A program made the position numbers and the translations under genes. From Tubiluchus corallicola (taxonomy: Eukaryota > Priapulida > Priapulimorpha > Priapulimorphida > Tubiluchidae), in NCBI GenBank assembly GCA_030141605.1, contig JAQGDQ010000742.1, positions 65,025-88,934 on the forward strand: DNA of 23,910 nucleotides, read 5' to 3'. A model generated the notes under the pieces. That model made no database searches, had not been told where the DNA came from, and saw nothing but the letters and a program-made list of their open reading frames with translations. Every line of letters begins with the position of its first letter. Within the stretch, counting starts at the first letter, position 1. Shown here in pieces: positions 1-9,501 of this stretch.

Positions 1-3000
1 GGGTAAAGTAACCGATGAAAATAACGAGCCTTTGCCCGGTGTATCTGCTGTGGTGCAAGGAACAACAATTGGAGTAATTACCGATTTCAATGGTGCTTTC
101 GAACTGGACGTTCCTGAAAAAGCCGAAAAATTAATTTTCTCATTCATTGGGATGAAAAGCCAGGAAGTTTCCATTGAAAACCAGCTTGTCTTTAATATTA
201 AAATGGAACAGGATGTTATTGGTCTCGATGAAGTCATTGCAGTTGGATATGGTACAATGAAAAAGAGTGACTTAACTGGCTCTGTACAGCGTGTAGATGT
301 TGCTCAATACGAAACACAGCAAGCAACCAGTATGATTGAAATGTTGAGTGGAACCGTAGCTGGATTTAACTCGACCCAAGGAACTTCGGCTTCAGGTGGT
401 GGTTCAATGCAAGTTCGTGGGCCAACCTCATTAGCTGCTTCTAATTCTCCCCTTATAGTTCTCGACGGTGTAATATATAATGGGAGTGTTGGTGATATCA
501 ACCCTGGCGACATTGAAAGTATCGATATTTTAAAAGATGCAAGTTCGGCAGCCATTTTCGGGGCTCGCTCAGCGGCCGGAATACTAATTATTACTACAAA
601 AAGAGGACGCACGTCAAAACCAACTATAAATTTTTCTGCTAAAGTTGGTGTTGCCGGACTTACAAATCACATGTACCCACAATCGCCTGAGCAGTACTTG
701 GAATCAAGGGGTGATTATTGGGCAGGCGTAAACCAGGACAAACCGGAACACTACTACACTGATCCAAATAATTTGCCTGATGGTGTAACTTTAGAGGAGT
801 GGATGAATTATGATACAACACCGAGTGATGACCCTGTTCAAATGTGGTTTAACAGGATGGGGATGACCCAAATTGAGCTCGACAACTATAAAGCAGGAAA
901 AACAGTAGATTGGTACGATATGGTTTTCCAAAATGGGCTGCGCCAGGATTACGATTTAAGCCTCTCAGGCTCTACAAACTCTGTACGCTACTATTGGTCG
1001 CTTGGTCTAACTGATAATGAGGGGGTAACTCTTGGCGATGAGTATAAAAATGTTCGTACGCGTATTAATGTCGACGCTGATGTAAATGACTTCCTAAAAG
1101 TTGGTGTCAATGCTCAATTTGCAGATAGAGATCAAAGTTCGCAAAGTGCAAACCTTGGAGATGCAATCCATGCTAGTCCATACGGAAATATTTACGAAGA
1201 GGATGGAAAAACTTTAACCTTTAATCCTCACGGAGATGAAGCATCGACAAACCCGCTAATTTATTATAAAAACAAGGACAAGTTTCATCATGTGCAGACA
1301 CTGTTTGCTACTCTATTTGGAGAGTTAAAGCTTCCATTTGGTGTTTCTTATCGCATCTCTTACGTTAACCGTTACCTCTGGAGTAAAAATTATTACTTCG
1401 ACCCGGTAACCACTCCAAATGGTTTCAAAAATCAAGGGTTCGGAAAAAGAACTGATACCTCAACATACGAATGGCAAATTGATAATGTTCTTAGTTGGGA
1501 GAAAAGCTTTGCCGGGATTCATGAGTTTAATGCAACCTTCCTTGTAAATGCTGAAAAATACCAAAAATGGTCGAGTGAGCAGGAAAACTCTCAATTTGCT
1601 CCAAATGGTTCCCTTTCATATCATGCACTACAAGCAGGAACAAGCCCTAGCTTAAGCAACGAAGACATTTATAGTACAGGAAATGCTTTAATGGCCAGAT
1701 TAAACTATTCTTTAAAGGAGAAGTATATGATTACTACTACTTGGCGTCGTGATGGTTATTCTGCATTCGGACTAAATAATCCTTATGCAAAGTTCCCATC
1801 TGCGGCCTTAGGCTGGAGAATATCAAAAGAAAATTTCTTCAATGTAAACTGGGTTGACCATCTAAAACTGCGCATTTCATGGGGGGCCAATGGTAACCGT
1901 GAAATTGGAAGATACGCAGCCCTGTCCCGGATGGGAACTACAAAATATATTTATGGAACCGAGCTTGCAACAGGTGTATATGCTACTGCGATGGCTAACA
2001 GTGATTTAAAATGGGAAAGGACAGCTGCCCTAAATTTCGGAGTTGACTTTGGTTTGTTCAATAATGTTTTACACGGCTCTGCAGAAGTTTACAGCATGAC
2101 TACTAAAGATCTTTTGTTACATCGCTCGTTGCCAAGTATTATTGGTTATACAAGTGTAGCTTCCAATATGGGAGAATTGGCAAACAAGGGTTTTGAGTTA
2201 ACGTTGAATTCTACCAATATGAATAGATCCAATGTAAAATGGAATTCAAGTTTAAACTTCTCATTTAACCGCAGCAAGATTAAACACCTTTACGGAGAAA
2301 TGGTTGATATTTTAGACGAAGAGGGTAATGTTATCGGACAGAAAGAGGCTGACGATATTAAAAACGGTTGGTTTATCGGAGAGGCTCTTGACAGGATCTG
2401 GGATTATGAAGTTATTGGAATTTGGCAGCTAGGAGAAGAAGAAGAGGCTGCTGTTTATGGCAAACAGCCAGGTGATGTAAAACTAAAAGACCAGAATGGG
2501 GATGAAATCCTGACTCCTACCGATGACAAGGTTTTCCAGGGGTATAAAAGCCCGCGATACAGACTGGGGCTTAGAAATGATATTACTCTTTTTAACAATT
2601 TTGAAATTTCGGCATTTATCCGGGCCGATTTGGGACATTATGGTTCAAACGGTTTGCATAAAAATTCATCTGCAAACGCTGATTTCGAAAGGAGAAACCG
2701 TATGTATCGGCCATATTGGACAAAAGACAATCCGATTAACGATTACGCACGTTTGAATTCAGATACCAATTCTCCTGGATTTACATGGTGGGAAAACCGT
2801 TCGTTTGTTCGCTTGCAAGATTTGTCAGTAGCATACAATGTTCCTAAATCGAGGCTACAGAAGCTAAAAATCGAGCACTTGAAAGTTTTTGTGAACTTCC
2901 GTAATCTGCTAACATTTACCGGCTGGCAACATTATGATCCGGAGTCACAAGCTACCAGAATGCCTAAATATTCAAGCATTGGTGTTAATGTTAATTTATA

Positions 3001-3001
3001 G
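1..3001 (+). CDS. SusC/RagA-family TonB-linked outer-membrane transporter (5' partial)
   Basis: This is the energy-dependent beta-barrel importer of a SusCD pair; it would move oligomers from the SusD lipoprotein across the outer membrane. The reading frame is open from base 2, and the first in-window codons already encode a CarboxypepD_reg-like (SusC N-terminal) domain, so the true start, signal peptide and any STN domain lie left of the window. The TTG at 32 is therefore internal. A TonB-box-like stretch (LDEVIAVGYGT) is followed by the plug domain, with the family signatures PLIVLDGV, INPGDIESIDILKDASSAA and ILIITTKRG, and then about 800 residues of barrel. The C-terminal RNLLTFTGWQHYDPE matches the usual SusC ending. 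The SusD gene starts 14 bases after the stop. The substrate cannot be read from this protein. The family call is secure. Confidence 0.95.
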   Translation, partial: GKVTDENNEPLPGVSAVVQGTTIGVITDFNGAFELDVPEKAEKLIFSFIGMKSQEVSIENQLVFNIKMEQDVIGLDEVIAVGYGTMKKSDLTGSVQRVDVAQYETQQATSMIEMLSGTVAGFNSTQGTSASGGGSMQVRGPTSLAASNSPLIVLDGVIYNGSVGDINPGDIESIDILKDASSAAIFGARSAAGILIITTKRGRTSKPTINFSAKVGVAGLTNHMYPQSPEQYLESRGDYWAGVNQDKPEHYYTDPNNLPDGVTLEEWMNYDTTPSDDPVQMWFNRMGMTQIELDNYKAGKTVDWYDMVFQNGLRQDYDLSLSGSTNSVRYYWSLGLTDNEGVTLGDEYKNVRTRINVDADVNDFLKVGVNAQFADRDQSSQSANLGDAIHASPYGNIYEEDGKTLTFNPHGDEASTNPLIYYKNKDKFHHVQTLFATLFGELKLPFGVSYRISYVNRYLWSKNYYFDPVTTPNGFKNQGFGKRTDTSTYEWQIDNVLSWEKSFAGIHEFNATFLVNAEKYQKWSSEQENSQFAPNGSLSYHALQAGTSPSLSNEDIYSTGNALMARLNYSLKEKYMITTTWRRDGYSAFGLNNPYAKFPSAALGWRISKENFFNVNWVDHLKLRISWGANGNREIGRYAALSRMGTTKYIYGTELATGVYATAMANSDLKWERTAALNFGVDFGLFNNVLHGSAEVYSMTTKDLLLHRSLPSIIGYTSVASNMGELANKGFELTLNSTNMNRSNVKWNSSLNFSFNRSKIKHLYGEMVDILDEEGNVIGQKEADDIKNGWFIGEALDRIWDYEVIGIWQLGEEEEAAVYGKQPGDVKLKDQNGDEILTPTDDKVFQGYKSPRYRLGLRNDITLFNNFEISAFIRADLGHYGSNGLHKNSSANADFERRNRMYRPYWTKDNPINDYARLNSDTNSPGFTWWENRSFVRLQDLSVAYNVPKSRLQKLKIEHLKVFVNFRNLLTFTGWQHYDPESQATRMPKYSSIGVNVNL

Positions 3002-3015
3002 TCATACCTTAAAAA

Positions 3016-4815
3016 ATGAATAAAATGAAAAAAATATACAATTATACATTGATAACTATTTTGGCAGCTCTATTGTTTTCTTGCCAAGACTGGCTTAAAC
3101 CCAACCCACTCTCTATATTCGTTCCAGAAAGTGTTTATATTGATAAAGAAGGGATGGATGCAGCATTGCTTAATTTGCGCAAAAATTTGCGTCGCGATTT
3201 TTATGGCGGTACACCCAATCCGCTTATCTGCGAACTTATTAGTTCTGATTGTTGTGTGGCAGGCAACAAACAAACCGATGCTACACACAATTTCTTCACA
3301 CAGGTTACCCCAACAGGTACAGGGATGTATAAGTTCTTTGACTATTGGAATATTGGTTATAACCAAGTTAGAAACGCCAACGTGATAATTTCGCGTATTG
3401 ATGCACCGGATTGGCTTACAGAACAGGATAGAAACGAGATTCTAGGAGAAGCTTATTTCCACAGGGCTTACTGGTACTTCCGTTTGGTACACCAGTTTGG
3501 TGATGTTCCTTTCTTAAATAAAGAGTATACCGAGCCAAAAATTGACTTTTATACCCACTCAAGAAAAACCATTCTGAATAAGATTCAGGAGGATGTGGAG
3601 TTTGCTGTCCAGTGGCTGCCCGAAGTTGTAGATCCTGGCAAAGTGAATCGTGCAGCCGGGAACCACCTTCTTGCAAAAATTTATTTGGCAAATAGCGATT
3701 TTGATGGTGCTGTTTCGGCAGCCAGTGCTGCTATTAACAGTCCTCACCACTCATTAATGACTACACGTTTTGGTCAATATGCAAATGACAATACATATAA
3801 TGTAATTTGGGACTTACATCAAAAAGAGAATAAAAGTCTTGCTGCTAATACTGAAGGTCTGTTAGTTGGTCAGGATAAATATGGGTACCCCGGTGCCGAA
3901 GCTGATCAAGGGACACGTTCTATGAGAAACTACTCCCCAGTGTGGTGGCACAGAATCTATTTAAAGGATGCTGATGGAGTAGCTGCTTGCACCGATGCTA
4001 AGCATACTGAAGATAACCCAAACCCGCAGCTATTAAAATGGGGAAGGGGAGTTGGATTTGCCCGTCCAACCGATTATGTGAACTATGAAATATGGAAAGA
4101 GTGTGGAACAGATCTAAGGCACGACACTGATGTCAACTGGATGCCTATGGAAAAACTGATACATAACAATCCTGAGTCTGCCTATTATGGTCAACCCGTT
4201 GTTAAAGATTACACCGATCCTATTGATACTTTTCAGGCTTGGTTTCCATGGCCTTATTACAAAATATATATATCCGATGAAGAGCGGCCGGACCAGCCCA
4301 CAGGAGGTCATAGCGATTGGTATGTTTTTCGCCTTGCCGAAACCTACCTATTGAGAGCAGAAGCTTATTACTGGAAAAACGATATGGCAAATGCCGCAGC
4401 CGATATTAATGCCGTACGAGAGCGTGCACTGGCACCTTCAATTTCTACTGGCGATGTAACTATCGAGTACATTCTTGATGAACGTGTACGGGAGTTGTAT
4501 GCCGAGGAAACCCGAAAGACTACCTTGACACGTATAGCTTTTATTATGGCCGATAACAGTATGAATGGCTATTCTATAGATAACTTTTCCGATAAAAACT
4601 TTTGGTATGATAGGGTGGTAGCCAAAAACAACTTCTACAACATTGGTTTTTTCTGGGGCTCTAACGAGTATAAAATCGGATCTTACCACGTATTGTGGCC
4701 AATTCCACAAGGTGTTATCGACAGTAACCAGGGAGGTGTAATTAATCAGAATGAAGGTTATCCAGGATTTGAGAAAAACATCCCACCTAAAACAGAAATT
4801 ACAGATGAAGACTAA
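3016..4815 (+). CDS. SusD/RagB-family glycan-binding outer-membrane lipoprotein
   Basis: This is the surface lid and binding partner of the SusC transporter directly upstream. The 599-residue protein starts with a lipoprotein signal ending LLFSC, with Cys23 as the lipidated residue. The helical body has TPR-like SusD features (AYFHRAYWYFRLVHQFGDVPF; an AETYLLRAEAYYWKND repeat-like helix). The C-terminus carries the typical SusD ending LWPIPQGVI...NQNEGY. Length is normal for RagB/SusD. The ATG at 3016 is chosen because it gives a complete signal peptide; the ATG at 3025 is a possible alternative. The gene shares an operon with the SusC and is closed by a strong terminator 31 bases after the stop. 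No enzyme from this first PUL is in the window, so its substrate is unknown. Confidence 0.95.
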   Translation: MNKMKKIYNYTLITILAALLFSCQDWLKPNPLSIFVPESVYIDKEGMDAALLNLRKNLRRDFYGGTPNPLICELISSDCCVAGNKQTDATHNFFTQVTPTGTGMYKFFDYWNIGYNQVRNANVIISRIDAPDWLTEQDRNEILGEAYFHRAYWYFRLVHQFGDVPFLNKEYTEPKIDFYTHSRKTILNKIQEDVEFAVQWLPEVVDPGKVNRAAGNHLLAKIYLANSDFDGAVSAASAAINSPHHSLMTTRFGQYANDNTYNVIWDLHQKENKSLAANTEGLLVGQDKYGYPGAEADQGTRSMRNYSPVWWHRIYLKDADGVAACTDAKHTEDNPNPQLLKWGRGVGFARPTDYVNYEIWKECGTDLRHDTDVNWMPMEKLIHNNPESAYYGQPVVKDYTDPIDTFQAWFPWPYYKIYISDEERPDQPTGGHSDWYVFRLAETYLLRAEAYYWKNDMANAAADINAVRERALAPSISTGDVTIEYILDERVRELYAEETRKTTLTRIAFIMADNSMNGYSIDNFSDKNFWYDRVVAKNNFYNIGFFWGSNEYKIGSYHVLWPIPQGVIDSNQGGVINQNEGYPGFEKNIPPKTEITDED

Positions 4816-4846
4816 TTACTTCATAAATAGCTCGGCTACCTAGTAC

Positions 4847-4880
4847 ATAGCTGCTCCCTGCAGGGAGCAGCTATTTTTTT
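4847..4880 (+). terminator. Rho-independent terminator after the + strand susCD
   Basis: Positions 4847-4874 are a perfect 28-base palindrome (half site ATAGCTGCTCCCTG), followed directly by a run of T. It lies 31 bases after the susD stop and must end the + strand operon before it runs into the convergent GH18 gene. The arms contain the GC block CTCCCTG/CAGGGAG. Confidence 0.9.
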
Positions 4881-5061
4881 AAAATAGTAAATGAGAACAG
4901 AGTTTAAGTATTTTTTCATAGCCATATTTCCTGGGTTTGGATAGTGTTCCGTATAGTGTATCCGTAGGGTTGACCTTCTCAATTTAACATTACATCATAA
5001 AAATACATTTATTCTTTTACCTACTAATGCTGGCTTTACTGTAATACGCTATAATAATTGC

Positions 5062-5086
5062 AAAAAAATCACTGGATCGCTGATTC
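5062..5086 (-). terminator. Weak candidate terminator after the - strand GH18 operon
   Basis: Reading the - strand just past the GH18 stop, AATCA and TGATT can pair around a nine-base loop and are followed by seven T. The stem is only five base pairs, so this is a weak candidate. It is the only terminator-like structure I see for the - strand in the 285-base convergent gap 4816-5100; the rest of that gap holds nothing recognisable. Confidence 0.3.
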
Positions 5087-5100
5087 TACAACCAACAATA

Positions 5101-6384
5101 TTACTCAAAAATACTTTGACTGATCACTTCCAATAGGCTCTCTTCCTGATTATTACTATCCTGAGCCAGTTCCCAAATCATTATACCTCCCAGTTTGTTT
5201 GTCTTAACATATTCACACTTATCACGAATTGTTGGTCTTCCATTGTAAAAAATATGCCCCACATGATCTTTCTCTGACACGTTTTCTTGCGGATACCGGG
5301 ATATGATATCTTTATAAGCAATTGCATCAGCACTGCCACCATTCGTGCTCTTAAACTCATATCCATAAAAAGGAACACCGGCAATCAGTTTTTCTTTCGG
5401 CAAACCCATATTATTCAGCCAATGATCGATTGACAAATCAAAATGCTCCATGCTGGCATGCTGTCCATAAGGTGAGGTTTCCCATGTACCCGTTTGGTCA
5501 TAAATCATGATACCAGCAAAATCCCAGTACTGGTGCATCGATTTTGTATAACAGTCATAATAACCGTAATATGGATTCTCCCAGCTGGAACTAACGGCCA
5601 CAGCCAGTAATTTATCCGCTGGCAAAGCCTCTTTTAGCTCTTTGTAAAAGGCTTCTAAAACCACTCTTTTTTCTCGGTCTTGAGGAGAAGCGCCATCAGC
5701 ACCTCCATCCCACTCTTCAAAATCAACATCAACTCCATCAAGCTTGTATTCACTAATACAAGCAACTGTATTTTGCACAAGCTTATAACGAGCCTGGTCA
5801 TCCAGTAAAGCGTCAGAAAAATTGTGTGTACCCCCACCACCTAACGAAACCAATACATAAACGCCTTTTTCGTGCCCGTCAGTAACAACTCTTTTTAATT
5901 TATTTTTGATGCGTGATACATCCAGGCTACCATCAGAATTGACTATAGCAAATGCATAACACAAATGGGTAATTTTATCCCACTGAACCAAGCCTTCTGC
6001 TTCATTATCCTTATATTCCGGCAAATAGCCAACCACCAGGTTATCACTGTTCTTTGCCGACAGCACTTCAACTTGCCGATATTTCGACTCTTTTGATACT
6101 TTGCTGGTAACCTTTAAATCCAGCAGAACAAGGCCTTCTTGTTCAAGCGTTATACCTGCCTGTTCATTTTCAGAAATAACATGAGACCCCAGCAGCCATT
6201 CATATTGGTATTCACCTTCCACGCTAACTGATGCAGTAAGTAAAATAGTCTCCCCCACCTGCGATGTAATAAAATATCCTTGCTCAACAGTTACGTCAAA
6301 CTGTTGGAAATCCTGATTCTTATTGTTTTTACAACCTCCCACCCAAACGCTAACAAGCAAAACACATAACAAATATTTATTCAT
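5101..6384 (-). CDS. GH18 glycoside hydrolase, surface lipoprotein (chitinase or endo-N-acetylglucosaminidase type)
   Basis: This predicted enzyme cleaves beta-1,4 bonds next to GlcNAc by substrate-assisted catalysis, outside the cell. The 427-residue protein has a lipoprotein signal ending VGGC (Cys18), an Ig/PKD-like domain around residues 28-110 (YEWLLG), and a GH18 barrel from about 115. The full catalytic signature DGVDVDFE lies at 216-223 with Glu223 as general acid. Other GH18 marks are SLGGG at 180-184, MIYD at 293-296, GVPFYG at 336-341 and IMIWEL near 401-405. These loops look chitinase-like, but an endo-beta-N-acetylglucosaminidase acting on N-glycans is equally possible in a PUL. 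It is the last gene of the susC-susD-GH18-GH18 operon and starts 79 bases after its inactive paralogue. Confidence 0.9.
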   Translation of the reverse strand: MNKYLLCVLLVSVWVGGCKNNKNQDFQQFDVTVEQGYFITSQVGETILLTASVSVEGEYQYEWLLGSHVISENEQAGITLEQEGLVLLDLKVTSKVSKESKYRQVEVLSAKNSDNLVVGYLPEYKDNEAEGLVQWDKITHLCYAFAIVNSDGSLDVSRIKNKLKRVVTDGHEKGVYVLVSLGGGGTHNFSDALLDDQARYKLVQNTVACISEYKLDGVDVDFEEWDGGADGASPQDREKRVVLEAFYKELKEALPADKLLAVAVSSSWENPYYGYYDCYTKSMHQYWDFAGIMIYDQTGTWETSPYGQHASMEHFDLSIDHWLNNMGLPKEKLIAGVPFYGYEFKSTNGGSADAIAYKDIISRYPQENVSEKDHVGHIFYNGRPTIRDKCEYVKTNKLGGIMIWELAQDSNNQEESLLEVISQSIFE

Positions 6385-6463
6385 ACCCTATTATTTTAAA
6401 TGAAACCCTGTCGCATTTACTAATTGAACTTAAGATCTATCATTAAATCTTGCACTTTAGATT

Positions 6464-7804
6464 TTAATTCCCCAGAGCATCATACGATTTTTTGCTTAAT
6501 GATTTATCAGCGTTTTTACTATCATGCTCAAGCGACCAAATGGCAGCACCAGCCAAGTTATTGTCCAAAACATATTGGGCCTTAGCGTCTACTTCTTTAA
6601 AGCCATCATAGAAAATACCCTTATCCTGATCAATCTTATTTTTTGTTTCAGCATCTGGGTCAATTGTCAAAATTTCACGATAAGATTTCCAGAAAGTATA
6701 CTGCCAGGCATTGCCCCAATTAATATCTGTACCATCCGGAAATGTATAGTGCACTCCTATAGCTGGTATTGTTATCACAAGTTTTTCTGCCGGCACACCA
6801 TACTCTTTCCAGGTACCAGCTAGTGAAGTGCAGTCATTATATAAAGCATGATGGATGGGAGTTATATCAGAGGCACCAAAAGCCATTAAATGAACCCAAT
6901 CAAAGCGGTCGATACCAGCCACCATTTGCAACGCCCCAGTAGTCCAGCCACCGGGAACCGACGCAGTAAAAATAAACCGCCCATAAACGTTAAGATCAGG
7001 TATAGCCTCAGCAAATTCGTTAAAAAAGTTCGTAACAGCCTCAGGGTTGGCAAAGCTATCTCCCGTGGACGTATTATTTAGGTAGATGTTGATTCCATCA
7101 AGGTCATTGTTTTTCACAAACAGCAAGATGTCGTCAATAAGTTTTTTGCCTTTTTCAGTATCAATAACTGTGTTGTAAAAGCCAAGATCTCCATATGTGC
7201 CTGCACCGTTCATATAATCAATATTACCAGTGACATCTAAAATCACATATACTCCATAATTATGAGCCGCCGACACCAGTGTTTTCAAGTCATAGCTGGC
7301 TTCGTTGAAGTTGGTGTCAACAGGCATTTCAGCACTCTTCACCACGGCTGACGTAAGCATTAAGTGTGTAATATGCTCCCACTGTATATCAGCAATACTT
7401 CCATTACGAGAAATATACCCAATCATCTTTTTATTGTATTCTTTTGGGACAAATGACTTCACAACAATCAGCTTAGATGTCCTACTATTTTCAACCCCAT
7501 TTCGAGTGACCTTAAACTTTAAAACCTGCTCTCCCTGAGTGTTGACCTCATAGTTTAAATCCTTTTCAGTAGAAATAACATTATCGTCCAATAGCCACTC
7601 GTAAACAACTCCATCTGAAGGTGAGATTTGTGGTTTATACTTAATGGTATCACCTAAATTAAGTGCCATCTGGTCTTGCCAATCCACATGGATTACAGGT
7701 ATATCCTGGTCGCCGAAAACCGGGTTTGTTACATCCCTCTCACAAGCACTAAAACCAATTAGAAAGGTAATTAACAGAATGTAATTGACTATTTTATTCA
7801 TCAT
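6464..7804 (-). CDS. Catalytically dead GH18-fold lipoprotein, probable surface glycan-binding protein
   Basis: The 446-residue protein has the same layout as its downstream neighbour: lipoprotein signal ending FSAC (Cys21), an Ig/PKD-like domain around 35-115 (YEWLLDD), then a GH18-like barrel from about 125. The catalytic signature is degenerate. Where GH18 enzymes have DxxDxDxE, this protein reads DGINIYLN at 236-243, so the general acid is Asn243 and two of the three Asp are lost. The MxYD motif has become MAFG (307-310). The fold marks IGYI, THLML and AIWSLEHD remain. The whole frame is intact, so this is retained rather than decaying, which suggests a binding role in the SusCD complex. 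The second Met (7801) could be the true start. The role is inferred; loss of the catalytic residues is visible. Confidence 0.85.
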   Translation of the reverse strand: MMNKIVNYILLITFLIGFSACERDVTNPVFGDQDIPVIHVDWQDQMALNLGDTIKYKPQISPSDGVVYEWLLDDNVISTEKDLNYEVNTQGEQVLKFKVTRNGVENSRTSKLIVVKSFVPKEYNKKMIGYISRNGSIADIQWEHITHLMLTSAVVKSAEMPVDTNFNEASYDLKTLVSAAHNYGVYVILDVTGNIDYMNGAGTYGDLGFYNTVIDTEKGKKLIDDILLFVKNNDLDGINIYLNNTSTGDSFANPEAVTNFFNEFAEAIPDLNVYGRFIFTASVPGGWTTGALQMVAGIDRFDWVHLMAFGASDITPIHHALYNDCTSLAGTWKEYGVPAEKLVITIPAIGVHYTFPDGTDINWGNAWQYTFWKSYREILTIDPDAETKNKIDQDKGIFYDGFKEVDAKAQYVLDNNLAGAAIWSLEHDSKNADKSLSKKSYDALGN

Positions 7805-7895
7805 TTTAAGCTTTTAAATCCGAATAGGAACATCATTTCACAAACATTAACTTGTTCAGGCATAACACCCCTTTCCAAATATATTTGACACTTAT

Positions 7896-9485
7896 TTAGT
7901 TTGTATCCCACCAGACACGATTCAACCAATCGTCACTTCCCATGCGATCAACAGCTTCCTGTAGATGCTCCGAATTTTTAATCTGCTCATCAAGTGGGTA
8001 TTGCAAACGCCGGGGAATTTGACCATCTGACTGGTTTTCACCTGGGGTGTAGTTGTAATACTCTAAATCAGGCAGGCCGGTTCGTCTCCAGTTAGACCAT
8101 GTTTCAAAAGGATCAAGGAAGTGAAGCACCCACAACTGCGAATTTATTTGCTCCAGCTCTTTGCCTGCAGTTAAAGTATTAGAGGATACAAACTCTTCTA
8201 CATCCTCTGATGCCACCTCAGCCCCAAACAAACGCATTTGATCTACAGCGGCTGCCAACCCCCTGGTAAAATGCGCACTAGCCTCACCACCTGTATTCCA
8301 TCCCCGGAAAGCAGCTTCAGCCATCAGAAACTCAACTTCAGCATAACTCATATGAATATATGGAGCATCGTAAGCCGTTAACAGTTTTGAGGGCTGCAAT
8401 AACTGGTAAACACCAGGTACTTCGTACTCAACATCACCAATCGTAACTGTAATCTCGGGTAACCACTTTTCCCAGGCAAACTTATAAGCACCTAAGGCGA
8501 TACTTTCCCACTCGGATCCATTGGCCTCATATACCCCCTGAGTTACATCTGTTCGTGGGCCATCATTTAGGTAACATCCTGCGTACATAGTGATGCGCGG
8601 ATCGTCCATGGCCTCCATGTACTCAACCAGCTCGCTTGTGAGTCTAAATGTACTCTCTTTAGGATCTGCCAATAAACGGTTAGCGATGCCGCTTCCAGTA
8701 CCACCGCCATCGCTCGGGTTGGCCACATTCTCATGCCGCATAAAACAAATATCCTCAGCACCAGCCATAACACCCAATTTCATAGCTTCTTCAGCTTCGG
8801 CACGTGCTTTCTCTGGATTAACCTTTATTAAACGCATGGCCAAGCGCAAACGTAATGAGTTGGCGAAGCGGTACCATTTGTTAATATCTCCACTGTAAAA
8901 GGCATCGTATAATATTCGATCACCATCACTACTTAATGAGTTAGCTGCGAGATCCAATTGCTCGAAAAAATCATTGTATATATCTTTCTGTTCATCGTAG
9001 CGTGGGTTAAACACATTGGAATAATAACCTACTCCTGCCTCAAAATATGGAATATCACCATATAGATCTGTTAATTTAGAAAAAATATACACTTTCATAA
9101 TACGACTCACTGCATTTATATTGGCTTGAGCCGGATTATCTTTAGTTCGCTCTATCATATCCACTACATTCTTAACCATTTCAGGATAATATATTTCCCA
9201 GGCCGTTTCCATGTAACTGGATTGTTTTTTGCATTTCCCTCCATATTCAACAGTCGCCCAGTCAGCCGCCCATTGCTGCATAAAGCCACCCGGATAGATA
9301 AAGTAACGGTGCCACTCCTGATGATCGGAAGTAAGCTTATATTGCAAGGTGGGCAACTGCAAATTAGGATCCATATCTGTCGAGGTGGCAGGATTCATGT
9401 TCATCTTTTCAAAATTAGAACAAGCACTTCCTCCAAATATTATTAACAATAAAAATAGTAGCGTAAAATATTTATGTATATTCAT
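7896..9485 (-). CDS. SusD-like lipoprotein (SusD-like_2 / RagB nutrient-binding type)
   Basis: This is the surface binding partner of the upstream STN-type SusC. I place the start at the ATG at 9485, giving 529 residues. It opens a lipoprotein signal ending GGSAC (Cys22) and leaves a 16-base gap after the susC stop. An earlier in-frame ATG at 9515 would add ten residues before the signal and overlap susC. The early segment with FMQQWAADWATVEYGG, the helix SRIMKVYIFSKLTDLYGDIPY and the C-terminal RRLQYPLDEQ are typical of the SusD-like_2 branch, which differs from the classic SusD encoded at 3016. The gene sits second in a four-gene operon ahead of the two GH18 lipoproteins, so its ligand is probably a GlcNAc-containing glycan. 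Confidence 0.93.
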   Translation of the reverse strand: MNIHKYFTLLFLLLIIFGGSACSNFEKMNMNPATSTDMDPNLQLPTLQYKLTSDHQEWHRYFIYPGGFMQQWAADWATVEYGGKCKKQSSYMETAWEIYYPEMVKNVVDMIERTKDNPAQANINAVSRIMKVYIFSKLTDLYGDIPYFEAGVGYYSNVFNPRYDEQKDIYNDFFEQLDLAANSLSSDGDRILYDAFYSGDINKWYRFANSLRLRLAMRLIKVNPEKARAEAEEAMKLGVMAGAEDICFMRHENVANPSDGGGTGSGIANRLLADPKESTFRLTSELVEYMEAMDDPRITMYAGCYLNDGPRTDVTQGVYEANGSEWESIALGAYKFAWEKWLPEITVTIGDVEYEVPGVYQLLQPSKLLTAYDAPYIHMSYAEVEFLMAEAAFRGWNTGGEASAHFTRGLAAAVDQMRLFGAEVASEDVEEFVSSNTLTAGKELEQINSQLWVLHFLDPFETWSNWRRTGLPDLEYYNYTPGENQSDGQIPRRLQYPLDEQIKNSEHLQEAVDRMGSDDWLNRVWWDTN

Positions 9486-9501
9486 AACACTTAGATTTAT
9501 A

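Noticed and set aside
8590-8898. 102-residue + strand open frame
   Set aside because: It is antisense to the susD gene at 7896-9485 and has no independent support.
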